Shown in pieces: positions 24,764 to 33,367 of a stretch of 64,000 nucleotides of DNA. Each line of letters begins with the position of its first letter. The first letter of the stretch is position 1. A program made the translations under genes and the position numbers. The notes below the pieces were generated by a model that made no database searches, had not been told where the DNA came from, and worked only from the letters and a program-made list of their open reading frames with translations. Source of the DNA: Flavobacterium sp. Root186 (GTDB lineage: Bacteria > Bacteroidota > Bacteroidia > Flavobacteriales > Flavobacteriaceae); contig NZ_LMHW01000013.1 in assembly GCF_001428525.1 (NCBI RefSeq), positions 529,132 through 593,131 of the forward strand, in the 5' to 3' direction.

Positions 24764-25210
24764 TTACTTTTGGAATAATTTGCTGATTTGATCTTTTACA
24801 AATGGTTCAGATACACTGTTTGTAGCGGCATCTCTGTCTTTACTAGAAACCATAAACTGAACTGTAGCTTTGTCTGGAACAACATTTCCTGTATAGTGTA
24901 ACCAAATGTAGTTGTTTGGTAATTCTAATTTAATATCATACAAAGGAGAAGCCGTAAAACCTCCTATAATAATGTTGTAAAGATTTGTGTAATCATTATC
25001 AACATTTTTAAATGTAAATTTTCTCAAACTTGAAGCGTCATCTTCGTTTTGAATACTTGTGTAATAAACTGTGTATTCGTCTCCAATTTTCTGAATGTAG
25101 TTGTTATTTACTTTTCCTAATTTCTCAACAGGAACTGTCTCAAGAACTTTGATTTGTGCAAATGATACAAAACTAAAGAACAAAATGGCAATGGTAATAA
25201 TCTTTTTCAT
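24764..25210 (-). CDS. Small exported protein of unknown function
   Basis: The ATG at 25210 gives 148 residues with a signal peptide MKKIITIAILFFSFVSFAQ. The mature protein has a strand-rich fold (DEYTVYYTSIQNEDDASSLRKFTF, NNYIWLHYTGNVVPDKATVQFMVSS) and the C-terminus EPFVKDQISKLFQK. It resembles small periplasmic Flavobacterium orphans, but no family is recognised. A longer start at 25252 would add a Cys-rich, non-signal N-terminus and is rejected. It ends in a strong terminator and stands alone. Confidence 0.78.
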   Translation of the reverse strand: MKKIITIAILFFSFVSFAQIKVLETVPVEKLGKVNNNYIQKIGDEYTVYYTSIQNEDDASSLRKFTFKNVDNDYTNLYNIIIGGFTASPLYDIKLELPNNYIWLHYTGNVVPDKATVQFMVSSKDRDAATNSVSEPFVKDQISKLFQK

Positions 25211-25386
25211 AGTGGATTTGGGGTTTACAATTTTACTGCAACAAAAAAACACAGAAATATTGAAAAAACACCTATCAATTCATTATTTTTTTAACACAAA
25301 ATTGTTAATCTTGTTCAATAAACGATAAAAAACTGATATACAGCAACATAAAATAACAAAAACTCTGCTATATCGGCTTAAAAACA

Positions 25387-26748
25387 CTAAAATTTCTTAT
25401 TTTTCTCTTCTTCTTTCTTTATGACATTTCGGGCAACTTCAATTTTAAACTTTTTACCCTTCATTTTTTCGTCTTTTATATTTTTCAGAAGCTCTTTTAC
25501 TTTTCCAAATTTTACTGCCGCAAACGAAACAAAATCTTTTACTTCAATAAGTCCTAAATCATCTTTTTCCATTTTTCCTTTTTGGGAAAAGAAACCTACA
25601 ATATCAAACTTATTCAGCTTCGTCTTTTTTCCGCCGCTGATGTAAATAGTTTGAAATTCTGGTGGTTTTGGCAGAGAAGTCACGTTTTTCACATTCAGAA
25701 CCTGCATATCATAATCGATATAGTCTAGTTTTTTCTCACTCTCGTGAACGATAATATACGCTGTTCCCGTTGCCTGCATACGCGCTGTACGCCCGTTACG
25801 GTGTGTAAATTCGTCTTCTTTTAAAGGTAAATGATAATGAATTACGTGTTTCATTTCCGGAATATCTAATCCACGCGCAGCAAGATCTGTCGTGATAAGG
25901 TAGCTAATACTTCCGTTTCTAAACTGAATCAAAGCACGCTCACGTTCGTCCTGATCCATTCCGCCATGATAATAAGTAGCATAAATTCCTTTTTCGTTTA
26001 AAGTGTCGCTGATACGTTCTGCAGCATCACGATGGTTACAAAAAATAATAGCCGATTGTGATTTTAAAGAACAAATTAAATTGAACAAACTTTCTAATTT
26101 ATCTTTAGAAGGAGAAACAATCATTTTCATAGAAAGATTTGCTTTTTCCTCTTCTTCTACAATAAAATCTAAAACCGTAGGATTTACAACTCGTGTATAT
26201 TTCGGAATCTCAATGTCAGACGTTGCAGACACCAAAACTCTTTTGTTCACTTTCGGTAATCTTGCAATAATAAAAGACATTTGCTCGTGAAACCCAAGTT
26301 GAAGTGATTTATCAAACTCATCTAAAATCAACGTTTGAATTTTATCTGTTCTAAAAGTTTCTCTGTCAATATGATCAGCAATTCTTCCAGGCGTTCCAAT
26401 TAAAACTGCCGGAGGATTACTTAAATTCTTTATTTCAGTATCGATTGAATGTCCGCCGTAGCAAATATTCACTTTGTACTGCGTTCCCATTTTTTTCCAA
26501 ACCTGCTCAATCTGCAGTCCAAGTTCGCGGGACGGAACTAAAATTAAACATTGAACAGAAAGAATTTCAGGCTGCAATAATTCTAAAACCGGAAGCAAAA
26601 ACGCCAATGTTTTTCCAGATCCCGTTGGAGAAAGAAGTAAAACATTATTATCATTCAGGATTGTATCCTGTGCAGTTTCCTGCATTTCGTTCAGACTCTC
26701 AATGCCTAAATTCAAAAGTATATTGTTGGAATGGTGATTTTTATTCAT
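25387..26748 (-). CDS. DEAD-box ATP-dependent RNA helicase, DbpA-like
   Basis: The 453-residue protein (ATG 26748, MNKNHHSNNILLNLGIESLN) has the Q motif, Walker A SPTGSGKTLAFLLPVLELL, motif II present as DEFD (LILDEFDKSLQLGF) rather than DEAD, motif III SAT, and in domain 2 ARGLDIPE and HRNGRTARM. The C-terminal 70 residues (KFDIVGFFSQKGKMEKDDLGLIEVKDF, VSFAAVKFGKVKELLKN) match the DbpA/CsdA RNA-binding domain. It probably remodels rRNA during ribosome assembly or cold stress. A longer ORF from 26775 exists, but the family N-terminus fits the shorter form. Confidence 0.9.
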   Translation of the reverse strand: MNKNHHSNNILLNLGIESLNEMQETAQDTILNDNNVLLLSPTGSGKTLAFLLPVLELLQPEILSVQCLILVPSRELGLQIEQVWKKMGTQYKVNICYGGHSIDTEIKNLSNPPAVLIGTPGRIADHIDRETFRTDKIQTLILDEFDKSLQLGFHEQMSFIIARLPKVNKRVLVSATSDIEIPKYTRVVNPTVLDFIVEEEEKANLSMKMIVSPSKDKLESLFNLICSLKSQSAIIFCNHRDAAERISDTLNEKGIYATYYHGGMDQDERERALIQFRNGSISYLITTDLAARGLDIPEMKHVIHYHLPLKEDEFTHRNGRTARMQATGTAYIIVHESEKKLDYIDYDMQVLNVKNVTSLPKPPEFQTIYISGGKKTKLNKFDIVGFFSQKGKMEKDDLGLIEVKDFVSFAAVKFGKVKELLKNIKDEKMKGKKFKIEVARNVIKKEEEKNKKF

Positions 26749-26834
26749 TTTGCAAAAGTAATTAAAAGGTTTCAAGTTTCAGGTTTTCTTTTGTTTCAAG
26801 TTTTTTATCGCAAAGTGTACAAAGATTTTATTTT

Positions 26835-26910
26835 ACGCAGATTTTGCAGATTTAAGCAGATTTTATTTTAAAAATCTTTTTTGATCTGCCTAAATCTGCA
26901 AAATCTGCGT
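26835..26910. repeat. Intergenic inverted repeat (ACGCAGATTTTGCAGATTTA)
   Basis: Arms of 26 bp at 26835-26860 and 26885-26910 match with one mismatch around a 24-bp loop. It lies between the divergent dbpA-like helicase and M14 peptidase genes. A related GCAGATT word recurs at about 34660-34680. Confidence 0.7.
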
Positions 26911-26996
26911 GAAACCAAAACTGCAAAGTTGATCAACCTGAAACTTGAAACCTGAAACAAAAAACTATATATTTGATTTCGATTAAAACCAAAACC

Positions 26997-28724
26997 ATGA
27001 AACTTTTTACCCTTATCATTTCTCTTTTCACAATCACTCTTTTCGCTCAAAACAATAAAAAATACGATACTTTTTTTGAAAAAGGAAACGGAAATCAATC
27101 CGCTTCTTATCCCGAAACTATTGCTTATTTTAAGCTTTTAGCCAATAATTTTCCAACGATTCAAATTAAAGAAATGGGTTTAACAGATTCTGGTGAACCT
27201 TTGCACATGGTAACTTTTAATCCAGACAAGGAATTTGATTTTGATAAAATCCAAAAAACAAAAACGGTTCTTTTTGTCAATAATGGAATCCATGCCGGAG
27301 AACCGGACGGAATCGACGCAACAATGCAATTCTACAGAGATTTAGCGATTGGAAAGCTGAAAGCTCCAAAAAATACCGTTTTAGTCTGCATTCCGGTTTA
27401 TAATATTGGCGGCGCTCTAAATCGTAATTCGACAACGCGCGCCAATCAGGACGGGCCTGAAATTTATGGTTTTAGAGGAAATGCCAGAAACTACGATTTG
27501 AATCGTGATTTAATGAAATCCGATACCCGAAATACAAAAAGTTTTGTTGAGATTTTCCAGAAAATAAATGCCGATGTTTTTATCGATAATCACGTAAGCA
27601 ACGGATCTGATTACCAATACAAACTGACTTATATTATGACACAGCATAATAAACTCGGAACTGTTTTGGGCGATTTTATGAACAACGAAATGATGCCCGC
27701 CTTGGTAAAAGATTTACAGAAAAAGAAAATCGAAACAACGCCTTATGTCGATTCTTTTAAAGATACCCCAGACAAAGGTTTCGGGCAGTTTGTCGATAGT
27801 CCGCGATATACAACGGGTTACACTTCCCTATTTAATACGATTGGTTTTGTGGTCGAAACACACATGCTGAAAAAATATGCCGAACGTGTAAAAATGACAT
27901 ACGAATACATGAAATCGACTTTGGATTTTACCGATGCGAATTATCAGAAAATCAAAGAGCTTCGAGTAAAAAACTTAGAGCAATATCTGCCTAAAAAATC
28001 GTATACTTTAAAATGGGAATTAGACAGCACAAAAGCGACAACTTTTTCATTTTTAGGATATGAAGCAGACTACAAAAAAAGTGACGCCACAACAGGAAAT
28101 CGTTTGTATTACGACCGAAGCAAACCGTATAAAAAAGACGTTCCATATATCAAAGAATTTAAATCGGTTAAGGAAGTTGTGATTCCTACGGCTTATATTA
28201 TTCCGAGAGGATATTGGAATATTATCGATCTTTTGAAAAACAATAATATCAAGCTTACTCAGCTTAAAAACGATACGATTATTGAAGTTGAAAGTTACAG
28301 AATTGCCAATTTTAAAACCGTTCCCTCTGCTTACGAAGGACATTATGCACATCGAAATACAACCGTAACTTCTAAAATCGTTAAAATGGCTTTCGCCAAA
28401 GGTGATTACATTGTTCCAACCAACCAAAAAGGTGTAAAATATCTTGTAGAAGCTTTTGAACCAGAAGGTGTTGATTCTTTCTTTAACTGGAATTTCTTTG
28501 ATCCTATTTTACAGCAAAAAGAACATTATTCTGAATATATTTTTGAAGATACTGCGGCAAATCTTTTAAAAGAAAATCCTGCTCTAAAAGCGGAACTAGA
28601 ATCTAAAAAACAAACGAATGCTGAATTTGCTAAAAATCCTGAAGCACAGTTAGATTGGATTTATAAGCATTCTGTTTATTATGAAAAGGCTCATATGCAG
28701 TATCCTGTTTATCGTGTTTTATAA
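26997..28724 (+). CDS. Secreted zinc carboxypeptidase, M14 family
   Basis: The 575-residue protein has a signal peptide (MKLFTLIISLFTITLFAQ, start ATG 26997). The M14 domain then shows the zinc ligands HAGEPDG (HxxE, about residues 99-102) and the third His in DNHVSNG (about 199), with the likely catalytic Glu in VVETHM (about 286). Substrate-side motifs are GALNRNSTTRANQDGPE and RNYDLNRDLMK. The C-terminal 250 residues are a beta-rich extension (LDSTKATTFSFLGYEADYKK, TVTSKIVKMAFAKGDYIVPTNQ) common in large Bacteroidota M14 proteins. It probably removes C-terminal residues or trims peptidoglycan or peptides in the periplasm. Confidence 0.9.
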   Translation: MKLFTLIISLFTITLFAQNNKKYDTFFEKGNGNQSASYPETIAYFKLLANNFPTIQIKEMGLTDSGEPLHMVTFNPDKEFDFDKIQKTKTVLFVNNGIHAGEPDGIDATMQFYRDLAIGKLKAPKNTVLVCIPVYNIGGALNRNSTTRANQDGPEIYGFRGNARNYDLNRDLMKSDTRNTKSFVEIFQKINADVFIDNHVSNGSDYQYKLTYIMTQHNKLGTVLGDFMNNEMMPALVKDLQKKKIETTPYVDSFKDTPDKGFGQFVDSPRYTTGYTSLFNTIGFVVETHMLKKYAERVKMTYEYMKSTLDFTDANYQKIKELRVKNLEQYLPKKSYTLKWELDSTKATTFSFLGYEADYKKSDATTGNRLYYDRSKPYKKDVPYIKEFKSVKEVVIPTAYIIPRGYWNIIDLLKNNNIKLTQLKNDTIIEVESYRIANFKTVPSAYEGHYAHRNTTVTSKIVKMAFAKGDYIVPTNQKGVKYLVEAFEPEGVDSFFNWNFFDPILQQKEHYSEYIFEDTAANLLKENPALKAELESKKQTNAEFAKNPEAQLDWIYKHSVYYEKAHMQYPVYRVL

Positions 28725-28830
28725 GTGGTTAATTTCTATGATTTTAAAACCCTTTACTTTAAAAATGACAAATTTCGATTAGCAAATCTGAATTATGGCT
28801 TTTACGTAAAATAAATTTATTATCACTTTT

Positions 28831-28838
28831 TATATTTG
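28831..28838 (+). promoter_or_regulatory. Possible -7 element upstream of the 450-residue orphan
   Basis: TATATTTG matches TAnnTTTG exactly, 53 bp before the ATG at 28892, but no convincing -33 TTTG is present at the usual spacing. Confidence 0.35.
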
Positions 28839-28891
28839 GAAATTACAAATCAAATTTAAAGTCATAATCACAATCAATTAAAATATTAAAA

Positions 28892-30244
28892 ATGAAAATA
28901 ACAAAAGTAATTAGTTATCAAAATTCATGGATTAATCTACAACAAAATCACAAAGAAGAACTTAATGATATACTCCAGACGATACCTGATTTTTTCAACA
29001 TATATAATAATCGAGACAAAAATAAATTTACTCCTCCTAGACAAATCTGGAATGATAAATTATCTGATAAAGGTTGGTCCATAAATAACGAACCTTTTTA
29101 CAGTGATTATGGACAGAGAATATTTTTTGGAAATTTAGGCCCTATTAAAAACCATATAAGCGCTTATATTACATTCGGACACAGTGATTTTTTAAATCGT
29201 TGGCTTTTTCAACAAACAGTATTTGCTGCAAAATATCAAATATCAGAAATACCTATTTTAATAGTGCCTGTAGAAGAATTCTCAAGAAGAATGGACGATC
29301 GTTCTGCACTACGTTTAACACTTGAAATGTGCTTTCGCCAAATTCAAGTTATAACTCCTCTAACGCACCCATACCCTTTTTTAATATTAGGATTCAATGA
29401 TCAAGAAGACTTATTTGAACCTGAAATTATAGAATTAGAAATAGATCCATCAATAGATGATAAAAATATTGTAATCGATCGTAGTATAGAATTCCCAAGT
29501 GAATACTATCAAGCCGGTCTTAACATATTGAATTACTTTGGAACATATTTAAGAGAACAATATCCAGATGAGGATGCTAAAGTAAAAATCGAACAAAACG
29601 GAAAAATAGTTCGTTTAATTATAGAAACAATTGATGGTGAAAAAGAAATCATAGAAAAGGCACTTGAAGAATATCAACTTGTTGTCTCTGGTCAAAAGCT
29701 TCCCGCCGAAATAACCTCAAATCAGAAGTTAATATTAGAGTTAAATAGTGAACTTCGAATTGCAAAATATCGTATCGAAACACAACAAGATATTATTCAA
29801 GTACAAAAAGGTCAAATTGAAAATTTATTTAGCATTATTTCAAATGGATTAACTGCTAAACCTACAATAAATATTGAAGTCAGTCCCATCATTAATCTTA
29901 GCCAGACAAATATTAATCATGATATTTCTAGTGCTCTTTCATCACTGAATGAATTTAAAGAATTATTACCTAATATAAGCCCTGAATATACTGAAATTCA
30001 AGAACTAGAAACATCACTTTTTGAGATTGAAAAAGAGCAAAATCCAGAAGTTGTTAAAAAATCATCTGCAATGCAAAAATTTAAAAAAATTTTTGAATCA
30101 TTTGAAGAAGGCAAATCAGAAATATCCAAAGCTGTCAAATCTGTTGAAGGTGGAATTGATTTAATCAGAAGCTTAGCAGGTAAATATAATAAAATTGCTG
30201 AATGGTGCGGTTTACCACAAGTTCCTTCAATTTTTACTAAATAA
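28892..30244 (+). CDS. Orphan protein: possible BglII-like nuclease-fold N-terminal half with coiled-coil C-terminal half
   Basis: The 450-residue protein is not clearly recognised. Residues about 1-175 (NDKLSDKGWSINNEPF, NHISAYITFGHSDFLNRWLF, ISEIPILIVPVEEF, PYPFLILGF) have the strand-helix order of BglII-type restriction enzymes, but the position expected for the acidic E-x-N/Q has ISAYITFG, so a nuclease may be inactive. Residues 204-268 (YFGTYLREQYPDEDAKVKI, IIETIDGEKEIIEKALEEYQ) form a compact alpha/beta module of the kind fused to bacterial conflict effectors. Residues 270-312 and 340-420 look coiled, and it ends LAGKYNKIAEWCGLPQVP. It sits alone in a small accessory patch beside an IS3-type HTH gene. 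Confidence 0.6.
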   Translation: MKITKVISYQNSWINLQQNHKEELNDILQTIPDFFNIYNNRDKNKFTPPRQIWNDKLSDKGWSINNEPFYSDYGQRIFFGNLGPIKNHISAYITFGHSDFLNRWLFQQTVFAAKYQISEIPILIVPVEEFSRRMDDRSALRLTLEMCFRQIQVITPLTHPYPFLILGFNDQEDLFEPEIIELEIDPSIDDKNIVIDRSIEFPSEYYQAGLNILNYFGTYLREQYPDEDAKVKIEQNGKIVRLIIETIDGEKEIIEKALEEYQLVVSGQKLPAEITSNQKLILELNSELRIAKYRIETQQDIIQVQKGQIENLFSIISNGLTAKPTINIEVSPIINLSQTNINHDISSALSSLNEFKELLPNISPEYTEIQELETSLFEIEKEQNPEVVKKSSAMQKFKKIFESFEEGKSEISKAVKSVEGGIDLIRSLAGKYNKIAEWCGLPQVPSIFTK

Positions 30245-30331
30245 ATCTTACATTTCTATTTTAAAAAAAATAGACAATTCCTCTCGTGAACGCAATCTAA
30301 ATTATGATAATGCATGTCTTGTGCTAAAATA

Positions 30332-30349
30332 GGTTTACACAAAAGTGTA
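30332..30349. repeat. Small inverted repeat before the HTH gene
   Basis: TTTACAC and GTGTAAA (30332-30338 and 30343-30349) flank AAAA just upstream of the ATG at 30355. It may be an end remnant of an IS3-type element or an operator. Confidence 0.4.
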
Positions 30350-30354
30350 AAAAT

Positions 30355-30657
30355 ATGGAAAGATATTCAAAAACATCACCTTCAAAATGGCAGTCTCAGT
30401 ATAGCGAAGAATTTAAACGATTTGTCTGCAATGACTTTTTAACCGGAACTTTGACAAAAAGAGAAATTGAGAATAAATATAATATTGGACATTCAAGATT
30501 AACTTACTGGCTGAAAGAAATAGGTTTTGATTATTCAAAACCCAGTATTGTATCTTTACCCAAGATGAAAGACTACACGAACAAATTATCTGATAAAGAA
30601 GAGGAAATGTGGCTTTCCGTAAAAATGGTTGATTATAATATTTTATATTTGAAATAA
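30355..30657 (+). CDS. Orphan IS3-type OrfA-like HTH protein
   Basis: The 100-residue protein MERYSKTSPSKWQSQYSEEF resembles the N-terminal HTH of Bacteroidota IS3-family OrfA proteins (FVCNDFLTGTLTKREIENKYNIGHSRLTYWLKEIGFDY: helix, turn, recognition helix). It ends early with KMVDYNILYLK. No OrfB integrase with DDE residues follows, and no second terminal repeat is visible. It is therefore a remnant of a degraded element or a domesticated DNA-binding protein. It lies immediately after the 450-residue orphan. Confidence 0.65.
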   Translation: MERYSKTSPSKWQSQYSEEFKRFVCNDFLTGTLTKREIENKYNIGHSRLTYWLKEIGFDYSKPSIVSLPKMKDYTNKLSDKEEEMWLSVKMVDYNILYLK

Positions 30658-30689
30658 ATCTAACCAAACCCCAATCAAAATTCCTGCTG

Positions 30690-32069
30690 ATGAAACACAA
30701 ATTAATTTCGTTATTCGTGTTGGTTTTCATTATTTTTTCTTGTAAAAATGAAACTAAAAAAAGTAATTCAATTGCAGAACCTCAAAAATCGAACGCAAAT
30801 GCGACTGAATCTGACAGCATAAAAAGTGATTCGGCTGCGGTGAATTCTTCAAGCAATAATTTGGCAGAAAACAAAAAATTATTGTTGGATTTTTATCTTA
30901 AAAATGACAAAAAAACACAATATTTTTTAATTAACAACAATAAAGATACTACGATTGTCTGCGCCGAAAAAACCAAAATAACGATTACAGCCAATAGCTT
31001 TATTGTTTCAAAAACGCAAAAAGAGGTTTCGGGACAAATTAAAATATCGGTAAAAGAATACTATAGTATTTCGGATATTCTTTTAGGAAGACTTTCTACA
31101 ACCTCAAACGGAAAGTTACTGGAAACTGGCGGAATGCTGGATATTAATGCTGTTTCGGGTCAGGAAAAATGTGATTTAAAAAAAGGAAAAAGTATTGAAA
31201 TCGAAATGCTTAAAAAGGGCGAAAAAGAAGGAATGCAACTTTTTAACGGAAAGAGAACAAATGATCAGGTTAATTGGCAGCTGGCTGAAGTTTCAATCAA
31301 TTTAAATAAGGTTTATAATAAAGTAGATGAAATGCCTGTTTACCCTGGTGGCAATCAAGTGTTATATAAAACTCTTGGCAACAATATAGTTTTGCCGGAA
31401 GAAATTATCTCAGGCAAAGTTACAAGTACTTTTGTTGTAGATAAAGAAGGAAATGTAACGAATATTAAAATAATAAAAGGCTTAAGCAAAGAGGTTGATG
31501 AAGCTGTGGTTAAGGCTTTTAAAAAACTTTCAAAGTTTATTCCGGGCAAAGTAAATGGCATTCCTGTAAATGTTCAATATTCTCTTCCCGTTAATATTCA
31601 CTCCGATGAAGAAGATGGTACTAATGGCTATTTAAGTTCTACTTCTAGCAACAGCAGATCTACTAATTATGAAGCAAAAAAAACAAAAGCAGAGGAATTT
31701 AGTTCTTACTTATTTAAAAGTGCGAAACTAGGTTTTATAAACTGTGACAGATTTTTGGATTATGACGAATCGTCTAAAATCGATTATGTGATTAATTTCA
31801 AAAATGACAGTAATACTTCTGTAAGCATCATATTTCATAGTATAAAATCTGTAATGACAGGATATTCAAATGCTGATAATGTCTCGTTTAACAATATTCC
31901 ATCAGGAGAAAAGATTACTATTTTCGCAATTAAATATGTTGACGACAAGCCTTATTTAGCAACTCAGGAAACTGAAACATCACGACAAAAATTGAATAAT
32001 TTGGCTTTTGAAGAAGTTACTCCTGAAAAATTAAAACAGGAAATAAAAAAATTAGACCGGCTAAATTAA
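30690..32069 (+). CDS. Lipoprotein with an internal TonB C-terminal domain
   Basis: The 459-residue protein starts with a lipoprotein signal (MKHKLISLFVLVFIIFSCKNE). A beta-rich region (FLINNNKDTTIVCAEKTKITITANSFIV, VSGQIKISVKEYYSISDILLG) follows up to about residue 205. A TonB_C domain lies at about 210-305 (EMPVYPGGNQVLYKTLGNNI, TSTFVVDKEGNVTNIKIIKGL, EVDEAVVKAFKKLSKFIPGKVNGIPV), and an unassigned 150-residue C-terminal region ends the chain. TonB proteins are normally inner-membrane anchored with a proline-rich linker. Here the domain is in a lipoprotein without one, so a role other than energy coupling is likely. The next gene starts 36 bp downstream. Confidence 0.8.
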   Translation: MKHKLISLFVLVFIIFSCKNETKKSNSIAEPQKSNANATESDSIKSDSAAVNSSSNNLAENKKLLLDFYLKNDKKTQYFLINNNKDTTIVCAEKTKITITANSFIVSKTQKEVSGQIKISVKEYYSISDILLGRLSTTSNGKLLETGGMLDINAVSGQEKCDLKKGKSIEIEMLKKGEKEGMQLFNGKRTNDQVNWQLAEVSINLNKVYNKVDEMPVYPGGNQVLYKTLGNNIVLPEEIISGKVTSTFVVDKEGNVTNIKIIKGLSKEVDEAVVKAFKKLSKFIPGKVNGIPVNVQYSLPVNIHSDEEDGTNGYLSSTSSNSRSTNYEAKKTKAEEFSSYLFKSAKLGFINCDRFLDYDESSKIDYVINFKNDSNTSVSIIFHSIKSVMTGYSNADNVSFNNIPSGEKITIFAIKYVDDKPYLATQETETSRQKLNNLAFEEVTPEKLKQEIKKLDRLN

Positions 32070-32105
32070 TTCTCTCTTTTCAATAATTGTTATTACAGAA
32101 TCTAT

Positions 32106-32708
32106 ATGAAAAACTTTTTGTTATTTTTTTTATTTATATCACTATCAAATATAGTGTCTGCACAAAAATTAGTTTCGGGGGAATATGATTTTGGGCTAAA
32201 CCTTTCTTATGATGAATCGTCTAAGATGCTGACTGGTTATTTTGAAAATTATACAGGATTAGATGAACAGACTCAAAATTCAAAATTTTCATGCATTTTT
32301 TATATTGAAGGAAAAGTTACGGGGGAAAAATTTAGCATAAAGACCTATTACCCGGAAGATAAAGAAGATGATATAATTTTAGGAACAATTGAGATAACTA
32401 ATAACAAAACAATTAAAATAAAACTTCCCGAAGAGCATGGCGGGTGCTGGAATGTACAGCATTTTGCAGATAAGCCGGAACAATTTGAGCTGGAAAAGAA
32501 AAGCAATTGGATACAGGTTAGATATTTGGATAAAAACAAATCTTTCTTTTTTAAAGAAAACTCTAATCTTAGTAAAACAAAAATGTATCTAATTAAAAAT
32601 GATATCGTGTATGTCGAAAAAATTGAAAACGGAAAAGCATTTTGTAGTTACAAAGGAAAAAAGATAATCAAAGGATGGATTAATATTGATGATCTGAATA
32701 AATTATAA
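32106..32708 (+). CDS. Small secreted orphan protein
   Basis: The 200-residue protein has a signal peptide (MKNFLLFFLFISLSNIVSAQ) and a beta-rich mature region (SGEYDFGLNLSYDESSKMLTGYFENYTG, FYIEGKVTGEKFSIKTYYP, IIKGWINIDDLNKL). The last part (AFCSYKGKKIIKGWI) resembles a short SH3-like strand pair. No family is recognised. It is 36 bp after the TonB_C lipoprotein and probably shares its transcript. Confidence 0.72.
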   Translation: MKNFLLFFLFISLSNIVSAQKLVSGEYDFGLNLSYDESSKMLTGYFENYTGLDEQTQNSKFSCIFYIEGKVTGEKFSIKTYYPEDKEDDIILGTIEITNNKTIKIKLPEEHGGCWNVQHFADKPEQFELEKKSNWIQVRYLDKNKSFFFKENSNLSKTKMYLIKNDIVYVEKIENGKAFCSYKGKKIIKGWINIDDLNKL

Positions 32709-32712
32709 AAAA

Positions 32713-32742
32713 AAGTCCAAAACATCTATTGAGGCTTTTTTA
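32713..32742. terminator. Weak bidirectional terminator candidate
   Basis: AAAAGTC and GGCTTTT pair (one G-T) around a 15-nt loop, with A/T runs on both sides, between converging genes at 32708 and 32752. Confidence 0.4.
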
Positions 32743-32751
32743 TAATTTATT

Positions 32752-33360
32752 TTAATCTGCCTTGACTTTTATTTCCTCTGCAAATAATAATTTAATGTTC
32801 TCGTAAGAGTTTTTAAGTGCTTCTTTGATTTGTTCCGGGTTTAACCACGCCACTTTTTCAATTCCTTCTTCAATTTGCCCTTGTGGAGTTCCTTCAAAAT
32901 CAGAATGCATTTCGAACCAATGCGTGATTTTGAGTTTATATTTTCCGTTGCGTTTGAAGATATGATAGGTTTTTTGAAGTTTTTGAACGATACGGAGTTG
33001 GTTTACACCGGTTTCTTCCTCAACTTCACGCATGGCTGTGGCTTCAATGTCCTCGCCTTTCTCGATTCCACCCTTTGGTAAATCCCATTTTCCATTTCTA
33101 AAAATGAATAAAACCTCACCTTTTTTATTGTACACAAAACCTCCGCCGGCTTTATTTACAGGAATTTTGGCTTTAAGGGTTTTCATTATCTCACTTTCGT
33201 CAGGATGATATAAAATGGCTTTTTGAATTTTATTTTGAAAAATTTTTATGATAAGCTGTTCGATATCAATACTTTCTAACAAGAACAATTGAAAATCTGT
33301 CTCGCGGGAGATTTCATTTGTCAAAAAAAGTGGTTTGTCGTTCACAAAAACTTTATACAT
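32752..33360 (-). CDS. NUDIX hydrolase
   Basis: The 202-residue protein carries a typical Nudix box GGIEKGEDIEATAMREVEEE with TGV after it (Gx5Ex5[UA]xREx2EExGU, around residues 100-125). A 70-residue N-terminal domain (MYKVFVNDKPLFLTNE, FLLESIDIEQLIIKIFQN) is of the type seen in Flavobacterium proteins paired with pyrE. The Nudix part hydrolyses a nucleoside-diphosphate-linked compound; the substrate is unknown. Its ATG is 7 bp from the ATG of the divergent pyrE. Confidence 0.9.
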   Translation of the reverse strand: MYKVFVNDKPLFLTNEISRETDFQLFLLESIDIEQLIIKIFQNKIQKAILYHPDESEIMKTLKAKIPVNKAGGGFVYNKKGEVLFIFRNGKWDLPKGGIEKGEDIEATAMREVEEETGVNQLRIVQKLQKTYHIFKRNGKYKLKITHWFEMHSDFEGTPQGQIEEGIEKVAWLNPEQIKEALKNSYENIKLLFAEEIKVKAD

Positions 33361-33363
33361 TTG
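33334..33363 (+). promoter_or_regulatory. Predicted pyrE promoter giving an almost leaderless transcript
   Basis: TTTG at 33334-33337 and TACATTTG at 33356-33363 are 18 bp apart, a full match to the Bacteroidota -33/-7 pattern. Transcription would begin about 4-7 nt after the -7 box, on or next to the pyrE ATG at 33368. The element lies within the first codons of the divergent Nudix gene. Confidence 0.6.
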
Positions 33364-33367
33364 TACT

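Noticed and set aside
28053..28427. Minus-strand ORF of 124 codons inside the M14 peptidase
   Set aside because: Antisense shadow of a gene with clear zinc-ligand motifs.
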